From Candidatus Zipacnadia bacterium (GTDB lineage: Bacteria > Armatimonadota > Zipacnadia > Zipacnadales > UBA5352): a stretch of DNA of 62,697 nucleotides. Of this stretch, positions 5,466 to 15,000 are shown piece after piece (within the stretch, counting starts at the first letter, position 1; every line of letters begins with the position of its first letter). Position numbers and translations under genes: made by a program. Below the pieces are notes generated by a model that did no database searches, had not been told where the DNA came from, and was given only the letters and a program-made list of their open reading frames with translations. The DNA lies in assembly GCA_029820945.1 (NCBI GenBank), contig JALGUJ010000021.1:1-62697 (forward strand). The letters are read 5' to 3'.

Positions 5466-7760
5466 CTACAGCTCCCTGACCTCCAGGCAGTACTCGCCCG
5501 CCGGCAGGGCGAGGCTAACCCGCCGGGCCTCCTGCTCGAAGCTCACGTCCACGGGCTCCTCAACCCCGTTCAGCCGGACCATGCCGGGCTCGATCGGGCA
5601 GAAGAGGGTCACGGAGGCCGCCTCGTCGCACCGGATCGAAGCGCGCAGCAGGTGCTCGTCGAGCGTCGCCCCGACGCTGATCGGCGCATCGCCAGCCACC
5701 AGCTCCGCCTCGCCCAGCGACAGGCGCGTGCCCGCCACCAGGCCGTAGCGGTGCACGCCGCTGCGCGAGTCGCGCACCATCGCCAGCGCTCCCTCGAAGC
5801 GCACGTCCCGGGCGCTCGCCGGACCGTCGCCGGAGGCCAGCGCGATGGTGTCAACGCCGTCCTCCACGCGCACCTGCAGCGCGGTCGCGCCCTCGGCGTC
5901 GCACGACCGGGCGTCGAGATCGACGCCCCCGCGCGGGCCGGCCGCAACGACCCAGGCGAGCGTCCCCTCTCCCATGCGCCCGGCGGACGCGGACAGGAAG
6001 TGCCCGTACTCCTCGCAGTACGGCCACTGGCGATGCTCGAAGAGAAGCTCGGCGGGCTCGACGAAGCGCATCACGGCCTCGCCCCCGCGGCGGACGGTGG
6101 CCCGAGCGCCCTCGGTCTGCTGGCCCACCGGCAGCTCGCGGCCGTCCACGCTGAACCGGCCGTCGGGCGTGGTGTGCAGCAGCAGCGCGATCTCGCGCTT
6201 CTGGCCGTCGGTCGCGATGTCGTCGAAGACCACATAGTAGTCGGGCGCGACCGAGACGATGTGCCGGTGGTAGCGGCTCAGCTCCTCGTAGCAGTCCGAG
6301 GCATCTCCGACGGCGTAGCTGAGGGCGGGCGTGGTCGCGAAGCCGGCGATGTGCCCGCGCACGGGCTTCTGGCGCATGCCATCCACGATGATCGAGTTGT
6401 GGCCGTAGGTGCCGTATGTGTAGCTGTGGCGCTCGTGGATCATCTCCTCGGTCATGTTGCGCTCGGGCGGGTAGGGGCGGTTGTAGATCTGGTAGCCGGG
6501 GTCGTTGAGCAGCCACTCATCGTCCCAGGCGAGGATGAAGCTGTTCTGGTCCAGGTGGTTGTGGTGCGCCACATGGCCGCACTTGAAGGCCAGCAGGCTG
6601 CCCTCGTCGCCCCATCCGGAGCGCATGGCGACCCAGTCGATGTCCCGGAAGTGGCGGGCCAGGGGCAGGTGGGTGGGCGGCTCGGCAAGCCTGCGGGCCT
6701 CGGCATCCGCCACCCCGGCCTTGACCAGGTACCAGGCGGCCACCGGGCTCTGCTGCACCTCGACCATGGCGTTGGCGAGGCCGATGAGCGTGGGGCTGCA
6801 GCCCTCCGGCCCGCCGTTGTCGCCGAAGTTGGGCACCGATCCGCCGCCGGGCGCCACGAAGTAGGCCGGGAAGTAGATCGCCTGCGATAGGTAGGGGTGG
6901 TCGAATAGGTTGACGCCGGTGATCGCGTCGCTCTTGCATACCAGGTACATCAGGTTGTCGATGGCACCGGAGCCGTAGTGGAAGCCCTCGACCAGCCCAC
7001 CATCCACGCCGCCCTGCTCGTCGAAGAACAGGCGGGCCTTGTCCAGCGCCTGCGATAGCCACGCCTCCGCGCGCTCATGCTCGCCCAACAGCGTCAGGCC
7101 GGCCACCCCCAGCTCGGTATTGATCGCCGCGTAGCCGTTGGGCCACCTGCCGGGCGTGGACACGTACGATTCCTCGCGGTTGCCGTAGTCGTGCATGAAC
7201 TCGGCGCTCTTCTCTGCGATGGCGTCGATGATCGTCTCGCGGTCCTCGTCCGGCAGGGCGTCCCAGAGCAGGTCCAACGCCACGCACATGCCGCGCGTGA
7301 GGTGGTGCGTGTCCAGGCACGGCTGCGTCCCGTACCACGGGTCGGTCCACTGCCGCCACCCCGCGAGGGTGAGCATCAACTCCCGGCACCAGGCCAGGTG
7401 CCTGCGGTCACCGGTGAGGGCGTAGCCGCGAGCGGCGGTCACCATGTAGCTTCGCAGCTCGGCGCACAGGCCGGTCCAGTAGGGCCAGCCGTCATCGTGC
7501 TCGGGCGGGAACTCAGGCTGGGGCAGCGAGACGTAGTAGTCGCGATAGGTCTCCGTGCGCTCGCGCTCCAGCACGGCATCGGCGGCGGCCTGCGCCGACC
7601 TCACCTCGGAGGCATCGGCGCGGAGCCGCGCGAGGTCGTCGGGCGTCATCTCCAGCCTCGGGTGCCCTTCACGCTGAAGTGCGAACTCGTCCGCCGTGGC
7701 GTTCACCCCGCAGATGAGGACGGCCGCAGCGGCGACCGCCAGTGCGCTGCGTCGCTGCAT
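5466..7760 (-). CDS. Exported heparinase II/III-like polysaccharide lyase
   Basis: A 764-aa protein. The start is set at the ATG at 7760 with gggag upstream, because a signal peptide begins there (MQRRSALAVAAAAVLICGV); the longer open frame has no coding character. Residues of about 100-400 form the (alpha/alpha) toroid of alginate or heparin lyases (GWPYWTGLCAELRSYM, WPNGYAAINTELG, VEGFHYGSGAIDN). The C-terminal half is the heparinase II/III beta-sandwich with HHNHLDQNSFILAW and YGHNSIIVDG, which supply the His and Tyr used in this fold. It probably depolymerises uronate-containing polysaccharide outside the cytoplasm; the exact substrate cannot be read. It is convergent with the cysteine-rich gene (25-base gap) and divergent from trkH. 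Confidence 0.8.
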   Translation of the reverse strand: MQRRSALAVAAAAVLICGVNATADEFALQREGHPRLEMTPDDLARLRADASEVRSAQAAADAVLERERTETYRDYYVSLPQPEFPPEHDDGWPYWTGLCAELRSYMVTAARGYALTGDRRHLAWCRELMLTLAGWRQWTDPWYGTQPCLDTHHLTRGMCVALDLLWDALPDEDRETIIDAIAEKSAEFMHDYGNREESYVSTPGRWPNGYAAINTELGVAGLTLLGEHERAEAWLSQALDKARLFFDEQGGVDGGLVEGFHYGSGAIDNLMYLVCKSDAITGVNLFDHPYLSQAIYFPAYFVAPGGGSVPNFGDNGGPEGCSPTLIGLANAMVEVQQSPVAAWYLVKAGVADAEARRLAEPPTHLPLARHFRDIDWVAMRSGWGDEGSLLAFKCGHVAHHNHLDQNSFILAWDDEWLLNDPGYQIYNRPYPPERNMTEEMIHERHSYTYGTYGHNSIIVDGMRQKPVRGHIAGFATTPALSYAVGDASDCYEELSRYHRHIVSVAPDYYVVFDDIATDGQKREIALLLHTTPDGRFSVDGRELPVGQQTEGARATVRRGGEAVMRFVEPAELLFEHRQWPYCEEYGHFLSASAGRMGEGTLAWVVAAGPRGGVDLDARSCDAEGATALQVRVEDGVDTIALASGDGPASARDVRFEGALAMVRDSRSGVHRYGLVAGTRLSLGEAELVAGDAPISVGATLDEHLLRASIRCDEAASVTLFCPIEPGMVRLNGVEEPVDVSFEQEARRVSLALPAGEYCLEVREL

Positions 7761-8044
7761 CGCGCCACTCCCGGCGCGTGGTCTGGGTGGGGGGTCTGAG
7801 TTCGACGGGCAGGCGCCGGCGTCCTGCCCGCTCTCCACCCGACCAGGCGCTCGACGAACTTGAGGCCGGATCCACGCGCCTCGTAGCAGGCGACGATGAG
7901 CGGGCAAGGAGGCCCGCCGGTCCGTACGACAACAGGAGCGCGCGGCGGTCGTGGGGCGGCAGGTGGGGATGCGCCGGTCGTCGAAGTGGCCGCCGTCCGC
8001 ACTCCGGCCCAACGGCAGCCGCCATCGGAGGAGCTGCGGCCCGC
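7761..8044. other. Divergent intergenic region between the lyase gene and trkH
   Basis: No gene is evident. One hairpin stands out: CGGGCAGG (7806-7813) pairs with CCTGCCCG (7823-7830) over a 9-base loop. The short minus-strand frame near 7850-7930 (reading VACYEARGSGLKFVERL) has no start or ribosome site and is probably chance. Promoters for both flanking genes must lie here, but no convincing -35/-10 pair is visible. Confidence 0.4.
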
Positions 8045-9493
8045 ATGCGCTTCCTGCTCCGGCCCGTCCGTCACGGAGTGGTGCTCAACTACCTCGGCCA
8101 GCTCATGGTGCTGCTGGGCGCCGGGCTGGTGGTGTCGGCTCTGGTGGCGGTCGCGACCACCGAATGGCTGATGCTGCTGGTGCATCTGCTGGCCGCGGGG
8201 ATGGCGGCGGTGGCGGGCTGGCTGCTGCGCAGGATCACCGTCGAGTCGGCCATCCGGCCCGTCGAGGCGCTGGTGGTGGCCGGGCTCATCTACGTGCTCG
8301 TGACGCTGGGCCTCGCGCCCATCATGCACGCGGGCGGGCTGGCGTGGGACGACGCGATCTTCGAGGCCATGTCGAGCTGCACAACCACCGGCCTGACCAT
8401 GATCGGCGACACGGCCGGGGTCTCCAGGACGCTGCTCTTCACCCGCGCGCTCATGCAGTGGTACGGCGGCCTGGGCTTCGTGATCCTGACCCTGGCGGTG
8501 CTGGTGCCGCCGGGGACCAGCGCGTCGCGCCTGCTGATGACCCAGTTGGAGAAGGGCGAGGTGCTGCCGAGCGCCGTTGCGGCGGCGCGCTCGCTGGCCC
8601 ACGTCTACGCCGCCTACACCGCCGCGATCATCGTCCTGCTGCTCGTCACGGGCATGGGCGTCTTCGACGCCCTCTGCCACGGCCTGGCCACCGTCTCGAC
8701 CGGTGGCTTCTCCACGCGGAGCACCTCCCTGGCGGGCGACGGCCTGGCAACGCTGGTCGTGCTCATCCCCTTCATGCTGCTCGGCGGCTGGCCGCTGGCG
8801 ATGTACCGCCGCTGGCGGAGCGAGGGGATCTCGGCCGTCCTCCGGGACGCGCAGGTGAGACTGCTCACGCTGCTGGCCGTGGTGTGGATCGCCACGTCGC
8901 TGGTGCTGTTCCGGACGACCGACGCGGGGCTCGAGCACGGCGTCGCCGACGCGGTCTTCCTGGGGTTCTCGCTCCAGACGGGCACCGGGTTCACGACCGT
9001 GGACCCGTCCACGCTGAGCGTGGCCGGGAAGCTGATGATGCTGCTGCCGATGAACATCGGCGGCGCGTTGGGCTCCACGGCGGGAGCCATCAAGATCTAC
9101 CGGCTGCTGGTCCTCGCGGCCCTGCTGCGGATGACCATCTTCCGCACCGTGCTGCCGCCGGCGGTAGTGAAGCCCTTCATGGTTGCAGGAAGGTCGCTGG
9201 GCCGCGATGAAGTCGAAACCGTGGCGGCCTTCGTCATCGGCTACCTCGCGCTGCTGGGCCTGTCCACGGCCTGCTTCGCGGCCGCGGGCCTGGACCCGCT
9301 GGATGCGTTGTTCGAGTGCTCCTCGGCCCTGGGCGCCTCCGGCTTCACCGTCGGGCTGGCCTCGAGGCGGATGGCGGTCTGGCAGAAGCTGCTGCTGACC
9401 TTCAACATGTGGGTGGGTCGGATCGAGATCATCCCTGCGGCGCTGGTGCTGTATCCGCCGATCTGGATGGGCCGCAGGCGAAGGGAAGTGTAG
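8045..9493 (+). CDS. trkH: TrkH/KtrB-family potassium channel subunit
   Basis: A 482-aa integral membrane protein; the ATG at 8045 has a ggagg site about 14 bases upstream. It shows the fourfold M1-P-M2 architecture of Trk/Ktr potassium transporters. The four selectivity-filter loops appear in order as SSCTTTGLTM, ATVSTGGFSTRS, LQTGTGFTTVD and SSALGASGFT, each with the essential glycine. It takes up K+ when gated by the cytoplasmic TrkA ring encoded next. The stop (9491-9493) and the trkA ATG (9495) are one base apart, so the genes are translationally coupled. Length is normal for the family. Confidence 0.92.
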   Translation: MRFLLRPVRHGVVLNYLGQLMVLLGAGLVVSALVAVATTEWLMLLVHLLAAGMAAVAGWLLRRITVESAIRPVEALVVAGLIYVLVTLGLAPIMHAGGLAWDDAIFEAMSSCTTTGLTMIGDTAGVSRTLLFTRALMQWYGGLGFVILTLAVLVPPGTSASRLLMTQLEKGEVLPSAVAAARSLAHVYAAYTAAIIVLLLVTGMGVFDALCHGLATVSTGGFSTRSTSLAGDGLATLVVLIPFMLLGGWPLAMYRRWRSEGISAVLRDAQVRLLTLLAVVWIATSLVLFRTTDAGLEHGVADAVFLGFSLQTGTGFTTVDPSTLSVAGKLMMLLPMNIGGALGSTAGAIKIYRLLVLAALLRMTIFRTVLPPAVVKPFMVAGRSLGRDEVETVAAFVIGYLALLGLSTACFAAAGLDPLDALFECSSALGASGFTVGLASRRMAVWQKLLLTFNMWVGRIEIIPAALVLYPPIWMGRRRREV

Positions 9494-9494
9494 C

Positions 9495-10154
9495 ATGAGG
9501 GTGCTGATCGTGGGCTCCAGCCGCCTGGCGCTGCAGGCGAGTGAGATCTTCATCGGGCGCGGTGATGAGGTCGTAATCATCGAGATCAACCCGGAGAAGG
9601 CGGCTCATCTGGCCGAGACCATGGACTGCGCGGTGGTGGAGGGGGATGGGGCGGACCCGAGCACGCAGGCGGCGGCTGAGGCCCAGGACGCGCAGGCATT
9701 CATCGCGGCCACGCGCGAGGACCAGACGAACATCGTCGCCGCCCTGGTGGCCCGCAAGTTCGGGATCGAGGAGGTCATCGTCAAGCTCGAGAACCCCGAC
9801 TACATCCCCGTCTGCGAGGACCTGGGGCTGGACAAGCTCGCCCTGCCCGAGCTGTCCTTCGCGATGTACGTCACGGAGATGGCACGCGGGCTGAACCTGG
9901 CGGAGATCGGCGAGCTGCTGCGTGGCGACGCGCGGCTCTTCCGCTTCCTGGTCGGCGAGGAGCTTCACGGCAGCCCGGTCTACCAGCTCAACCGGGAGCT
10001 GCCCGAGGACACGTCGGTCGTGGTTGTGCTGCGCGCCGACACCTTCCTGCCCGCGCGCGAGGAGGTCGTGCTCCAGGCCGGCGATGACGTGCTGGTCATC
10101 ACGCGCCAGCGCAACCTCGCCGAGCTGGCGCGGCGCTACACGCCGAGCGGATGA
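9495..10154 (+). CDS. trkA: TrkA-family potassium uptake regulator (RCK domain protein)
   Basis: A 219-aa cytoplasmic protein with an N-terminal TrkA-N (RCK) Rossmann domain (about 1-120) and a TrkA-C domain (about 135-215; GSPVYQLNRELPED, REEVVLQAGDDVLVI). It gates TrkH in response to nucleotides. The dinucleotide-binding loop reads VGSSRLALQASEIF instead of the usual GxGxxG, and the residue ending strand 2 is Glu (VVIIEINPE). The loop change leaves room for altered ligand preference. It has one RCK unit, so it should work as an oligomer. Confidence 0.88.
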   Translation: MRVLIVGSSRLALQASEIFIGRGDEVVIIEINPEKAAHLAETMDCAVVEGDGADPSTQAAAEAQDAQAFIAATREDQTNIVAALVARKFGIEEVIVKLENPDYIPVCEDLGLDKLALPELSFAMYVTEMARGLNLAEIGELLRGDARLFRFLVGEELHGSPVYQLNRELPEDTSVVVVLRADTFLPAREEVVLQAGDDVLVITRQRNLAELARRYTPSG

Positions 10155-10175
10155 GGCCCTGCACGGAGGACGACC

Positions 10176-10961
10176 ATGAGCGACGCAGTGGAGAGGTTCA
10201 GGGAGCAGCAGTACAAGGTCGTCGTCGGGCTGGGGCACCCCGAGCGCGTCGAGGGCCTCATGCGCATCGCCTCAGTCTTCGCGCGGCGCCAGAAGGGTCG
10301 GATCGTCGCCGCCTGCGTCGTCGTCGTCCCGCCCGGCACCGACCTCGAGGAGGGGGCGGACTACGCCGACCCGGAGGCGCTGGAGCTGGCCGAGGAGATG
10401 GTGCAGCGCGCCGACGACTTCGGCGCGGAGCTGGGCATCGCCGTGGACCCGGTGGTCGAGTTCGCCTACGACGTGCCCACCGGCATCGCGGCGCTCTGCG
10501 AGGACCTCGAGGCCGACACGATCCTGCTGGGCTTCAGCCCACCCGAGGAGGCGTCGGAAGGGGCCGACGTGCCCGCGCGCATCACGGAGCGGGTGGCGAG
10601 CATGACCGGGCCGTCGCTGGCCATTGTGGCGCTCCCGCGGCGCGACGAGCCCGCCCGGATGCTCGTCCCGGTCACGGAGGCGCTGGACCCGCCGGTCATC
10701 AAGGACCTCGTGAAGATCGTCGCACTGTTCGGTGGGGCGGAGATGACCTTCATCGGGCTGGTGCCGGCGGGGCTGCCTGCAGCCGAGTTCCAGCAGCGTG
10801 CGGATGAGCTGCGCGCGAAGATCGACGACGTTGAGTTCGAGGAGATCGAGTGCATCGACCCCGACGCCCGACAGGCGCAGCAGTGCCTCTTCGGCGCGGA
10901 GGCGCGGCAGATGGCGGGCGAGTCGCACGACGCGGCCTTCATCATCAGGGCGACCGTTTGA
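10176..10961 (+). CDS. Tandem universal-stress-protein-like protein
   Basis: A 261-aa protein that starts ATG 21 bases after trkA and is preceded by ggagg. Residues of about 12-145 form a UspA-like alpha/beta domain (YKVVVGLGHPERVEG, ADTILLGFSPPEE). A second, weaker copy spans about 155-250 (RMLVPVTEALDPP). The usual ATP-binding GxxG-9x-G(S/T) motif is not evident, so nucleotide binding is doubtful. Its place directly behind trkHA suggests a regulatory partner of K+ uptake, as with USP domains attached to other ion transporters. The C-terminus is short (FIIRATV); the coding signal may continue in another frame in the next entry. Confidence 0.7.
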   Translation: MSDAVERFREQQYKVVVGLGHPERVEGLMRIASVFARRQKGRIVAACVVVVPPGTDLEEGADYADPEALELAEEMVQRADDFGAELGIAVDPVVEFAYDVPTGIAALCEDLEADTILLGFSPPEEASEGADVPARITERVASMTGPSLAIVALPRRDEPARMLVPVTEALDPPVIKDLVKIVALFGGAEMTFIGLVPAGLPAAEFQQRADELRAKIDDVEFEEIECIDPDARQAQQCLFGAEARQMAGESHDAAFIIRATV

Positions 10962-11092
10962 GCGCCGGCCCTAAGCCCCATGGGCGCCCAACCACGCTGG
11001 CGGGCGACGAGCCGGCCGCCACGCCGGAGGCCGGCGGAGCCGTGGTCGAGATCGAGCCGTTCGACCACTACACGATGGTGGTCGTCGAGTAG
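10958..11092 (+). CDS. Small ORF overlapping the universal stress gene, or its frameshifted tail
   Basis: A TTG codon (10958-10960) overlaps the preceding TGA (10959-10961) and opens a 44-residue frame ending VEIEPFDHYTMVVVE. The acidic, hydrophobic end looks protein-like. It could be a translationally coupled small protein, or the true C-terminus of the stress protein displaced by an indel like others in this window. Confidence 0.3.
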   Translation: MSAGPKPHGRPTTLAGDEPAATPEAGGAVVEIEPFDHYTMVVVE

Positions 11093-11400
11093 GCGGGGCC
11101 GCGAGATTCCTCCCCGACGCGCCGGATTTAGCCACAGCTTAACGCCACGATAACGCCGCCCTAACCTGAGGGCGGTGTGGTGTTCCTGGGTGCCGGAGGG
11201 CCCATTCCAGGAACAGGAAACTCGCGCCGCAGTTGCGGGGCGCGGACCTGTGCCGCGCCCCAGACCGGGTTCGCTTTCACAGGCGGGGTTGCGGACACAC
11301 CAGAGAGCGCAGGATGCGGTGGGTGCCAACTGCCGGGGTCACGAAGCCCGCCCGCAGCATTGCCCCGGCGGTGAGGCCCGCAGCGGACGGGAGCGGCGGC
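11093..11400. other. Intergenic region with several strong inverted repeats
   Basis: No gene is visible between the potassium operon and msrA, which converge here. CGCCCT/AGGGCG (11157-11174) is probably the terminator of the trk operon. TGTTCCTGG (11181-11189) pairs exactly with 11207-11215. GGGGCGCGG (11237-11245) pairs exactly with 11253-11261. Three hairpins in 110 bases is more than two convergent terminators need. Confidence 0.4.
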
Positions 11401-12027
11401 TCAGGAGGGGCACCGGCCCCGCCCGTGCTTCGCGAGGTACTCCTGGTGGTACTCCTCGGCCCGCCAGAACGTCCGCGCGGGCTGGATTGCGGTCGCGATC
11501 GGCCGGCTGTGGCGGCGCGACTCATCGAGCCGCCGCTTCGACGCCTCGGCGATCTCGCGCTGCTCTTCAGTGTGGTCGAAGATCACCGAGCGGTACTGGT
11601 CGCCGACATCCGGCCCCTGGCGGTTCACCTGCGTGGGGTCGTGGATGCGCCAGAAGACCTCCAGCAGCTCCTCATAGCCGACCTGCTCGAGATCGTAGCC
11701 GATCTGCACGACCTCCGCGTGGCCCGTGGTGTGGCTGCAGACCTGCTGGTAGGTCGGGGCCTCGGTGTGTCCGCCCGCGTAGCCGACCTCGGTGCGCTCG
11801 ACGCCGGGCAGGCACCGGAACGCCTCCTCGACGCCCCAGAAGCATCCCGCCCCAAATGTCGCGCTCTCCATCGCCACCTCTCCCTCTTCTCCGCGCGTCC
11901 CGGTTGCATCCGTGGTGGCTTCCGGCCGCGCATCGCCCCGAGCAGCCACGTAGCCCGGCAGCGCCATTGCCATCGCCAGAGTGATGCTCGCGATCGCCAA
12001 CCCGGCCGGCATTTCGCGGCTCGCCAT
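11401..12027 (-). CDS. msrA: Peptide methionine-S-sulfoxide reductase with an N-terminal export-like leader
   Basis: A 208-aa protein. The catalytic core begins near residue 54 with [15 protein letters not shown], which contains the MsrA active-site cysteine in [26 protein letters not shown] and DVGDQYRS follow, all conserved. The enzyme reduces methionine-S-sulfoxide in proteins. The first 50 residues (a hydrophobic stretch with [15 protein letters not shown], then a Thr/Gly linker) look like a signal peptide, so this copy probably works outside the cytoplasm. No MsrB domain is fused. It is the last gene of a minus-strand operon, starting 3 bases after the stop of the glycosidase-like gene. 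Confidence 0.9.
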   Translation of the reverse strand: MASREMPAGLAIASITLAMAMALPGYVAARGDARPEATTDATGTRGEEGEVAMESATFGAGCFWGVEEAFRCLPGVERTEVGYAGGHTEAPTYQQVCSHTTGHAEVVQIGYDLEQVGYEELLEVFWRIHDPTQVNRQGPDVGDQYRSVIFDHTEEQREIAEASKRRLDESRRHSRPIATAIQPARTFWRAEEYHQEYLAKHGRGRCPS

Positions 12028-12030
12028 GTG

Positions 12031-15000
12031 TCACTCTTCCTCGATCATCACGCGCGCTTCCCGATGCCACGCCCCGCTCCGCGGTGAGCTGGGTGCCGTA
12101 CCAGGCGCAGGGGTCGCCTGTCGGATCGTTCACCTCAACCCGATAGACGTGCAGGCCGGGCTGCGCGTTGGTCGCGGGGGAGACCAGGTACTCCACCTCC
12201 TCACCCGGGTGACGACGCTCCTCGCGGACGCGCACGTTGACGCCCTCGACCTCGTAGGGCAGCAGGGAGAAGACCTTGCACTCGCCGGCGCCCATCGCCG
12301 TGGAGATGCGCTCCCGCCGACCCAGATGGCGGCCCTCGCGGAGGTCGTAGACGTGGCGGAGCCGGCCGAGGTCCGGTGCGCCCAGGTCCAGCGTGACCTC
12401 GGCGCCGCCCTCCGCGGTGTCGCGCACAACGCCGACGTAGCTCGATCCGCCGTCGCGGTAGCGCGCCAGGTAGACGTGGTGGCCGCCGCTGACCTCGACG
12501 CGGATGGGCGGCGTGGCGCCCGCGAGCTCCAGCACCTCGGCCACGAGCCGGCGCAGCGGCTCCTCCACGCCCAGCTCCCTGCGGCGGCCGTAGGAGTCGA
12601 GCAGCAGGTTCAGCAGCACCGCTCGCCCCTCGCCGACATGGTTCACGATCAGCGCGGGCTGTCCGGCCATCTCGCCCAGCGCCTGGCCGGTGGTGAGCGC
12701 GAGGCCCTCCTCGCCGCCGAAGCCCTCGAAGGTGAGGCCGGTGGGGTCGCAGTCCTCCATCGAGCGCGCGAAGGCCGCCGGGCCCTCGGGCCTGCGGGCG
12801 CCGGGGGCCACCGAGGCGCGACGAATGCCGAACAGCTCGTCGAGCGCGCCCTGCGGGCGGATGGCGCAGTGCTCGTCCATCAGCCCGGTGCGCGCGTCCG
12901 CGACGACCGTGCCGCCCGCGCGCACGTAGGCCTCGATCTCGGCGATCTCCCGGTCCGAGAGCGCGACGGAGTAGGGCAGGACGAAGACCGCCGGCGCAAG
13001 GTCGGTCAGGTCGCCCTCTTCGAGCTGCTCGTAGGAGAGGAAGCGCATCTGCATGCCGCTGTCCTCGATGGCCTGCACCCAGCCGGCGCGGTTCTCGCTG
13101 AAGACGGTCTGGCCGCCGGTGATCCAGGCGCCGTGGATGCTCGGGTGGGAGTAGTGCACGATGACGTCGGCGGCGCGCTCGGCGCAGGCATCGAGCAGGC
13201 GCGCCAGGCCACCCTGGATGTCATCGAGGTGCTCGATCGCGTCGGCGGTGCTGGCCGTCCAGGTGTAGTCGGGCCAGAAGACGTAGCTGTAGGTGTAGTA
13301 GCTGCCGCCATCGCTGTCGTTGAAGAGCCGGCGCCAGAGGCGGTGCGAGAGCGCGGGGTCGGTCTGCGCGTAGCCCCACCAGGGCGCGGTCAGCATATCG
13401 TGGAAGGAGCGGTGCATCTCGCCGGTGTTCTTGTGGTCGTAGGTCTGGCCGAAGTCGAGCGCGTCGGTGAGCCGCCACCAGTCGTAGCCGCCGTAGGCCT
13501 CCGCGGCCTGTGAGCCGGAGATGCCGACGCGAGCGCCGGGGTCGTGCGACTGCAGCTCGGCGTGGACGAAGCGGAAGAAGTCCGCGTAGCTGATCTCCAT
13601 GAAGGTGCGGTGATCGGCCCATGGCGCGTAGTTGCCCCGGTCGCGCACCTCGTCGGCCGTCATGGGCACGACCTGGTCCCAGGCCGCGAAGTCCGTCTCC
13701 CACTCGGCGTTGAGCGCCGCGAGCGTCTCGTACTCGCTCTGCAGCCAGGTGCGGAACTCCGCCAGCGCGGGCGGGCTGAAGTCATAGTCGAAGGGCGTGA
13801 CGTAGTGGGTCACCGACAGCTCGTCGCCGCAGTTGTAGCCGACGGGGCGGTAGCGCGCCGTCGCCTCGCAGACCTCGGCGATCTTCCCGGCCACCATCTG
13901 CCGCGTCTCGTCGGCGCTCAGGCTGTAGGGCCGCTCGAGGAACCGCTTATCGCCGGTCCTGGTATACTGCTCGCGCTGCTCCTCGAAGCTCATAAGGCTC
14001 TCGTCTCGCACGCGGCTCACGCGGAGCACCGATCCGACGATGTTGATCGGGATCGCCTGGAAGCCGTGCTCGAAGGCGTTGCGCTGCTCGCCGTCATGCA
14101 GCCAGTTGGCGGAGGTGGTGTGCGCCTGGATGCCGAGGCGCCGGACGCGCTCGCTGGCCAGGTTCGCCAGGTACTCGCGCGAGTAGGCTCCGGCCGGGCC
14201 GCCCCACATCGCCGCCAGCCACGGCTCCCAGCGGCGCTCGTACCAGGCCTCGGGCATGGTAAGGATGGTCCGCTCGTCGGCGTCAAGGACCGTGTCGCCC
14301 TCCCGCACCTCCACCCGCAGGGCGGCGGTGGTGGCGAGGGGCTCGGGCATCTCCAGGGCGATGGTCGCCTCGCCCGATGACTGCGCCTGCTGTGAGACGC
14401 GCGCCATTACGCGCCCGTGAGCGTCGGTGAGCGACGCGACCAGCTCCGTCTGAGCGGGCGCGGGCTCGATGGCGGCGAGCATCGCGACGGCCTCGACCGT
14501 GTCGCCGCCGCGGTAGATCTCGTCGGGGAGGGTGAGCTCCGTCACCTCGATCCGCGGCACGACGGTGAAGCTCGCGCTTCCCCAGTCCACGGTGGCGCCG
14601 TCACCGTCCCGCAGGATCAGGTCCACGAGATAGAGGCCGCCCGAGAGGCCCTCGGGCAGCGGAAAGATGCTCTCGCCCGCAGCGACCTCGACCTCCGCCG
14701 AGTGCGCCACGCGGCCGAACTCGTCCACCAACCGCAGCTCACCATGGAGCGCGCCGGCCGCGCCCTCGACGGCAAGGCGCAGCTCGGGCCGGTCCCCGCC
14801 CTGCATCGCCTCGGGCGGCTCGACCGCGATGGCGGCGATGCGGGTCTGCGGCTCGCGCCGCGCCGCCCACAGCATGCAGCGCGCCAGCAGCGAGTGGTAG
14901 TACTCCCAGTAGTCGAACTTCGTCGGCGCGAACTGGATCCACGGGGTGAGGCCGTTGGAGTAAGTGCCCGGCCCCTGCCACGAGGTGTTGTAGCCGAGCC

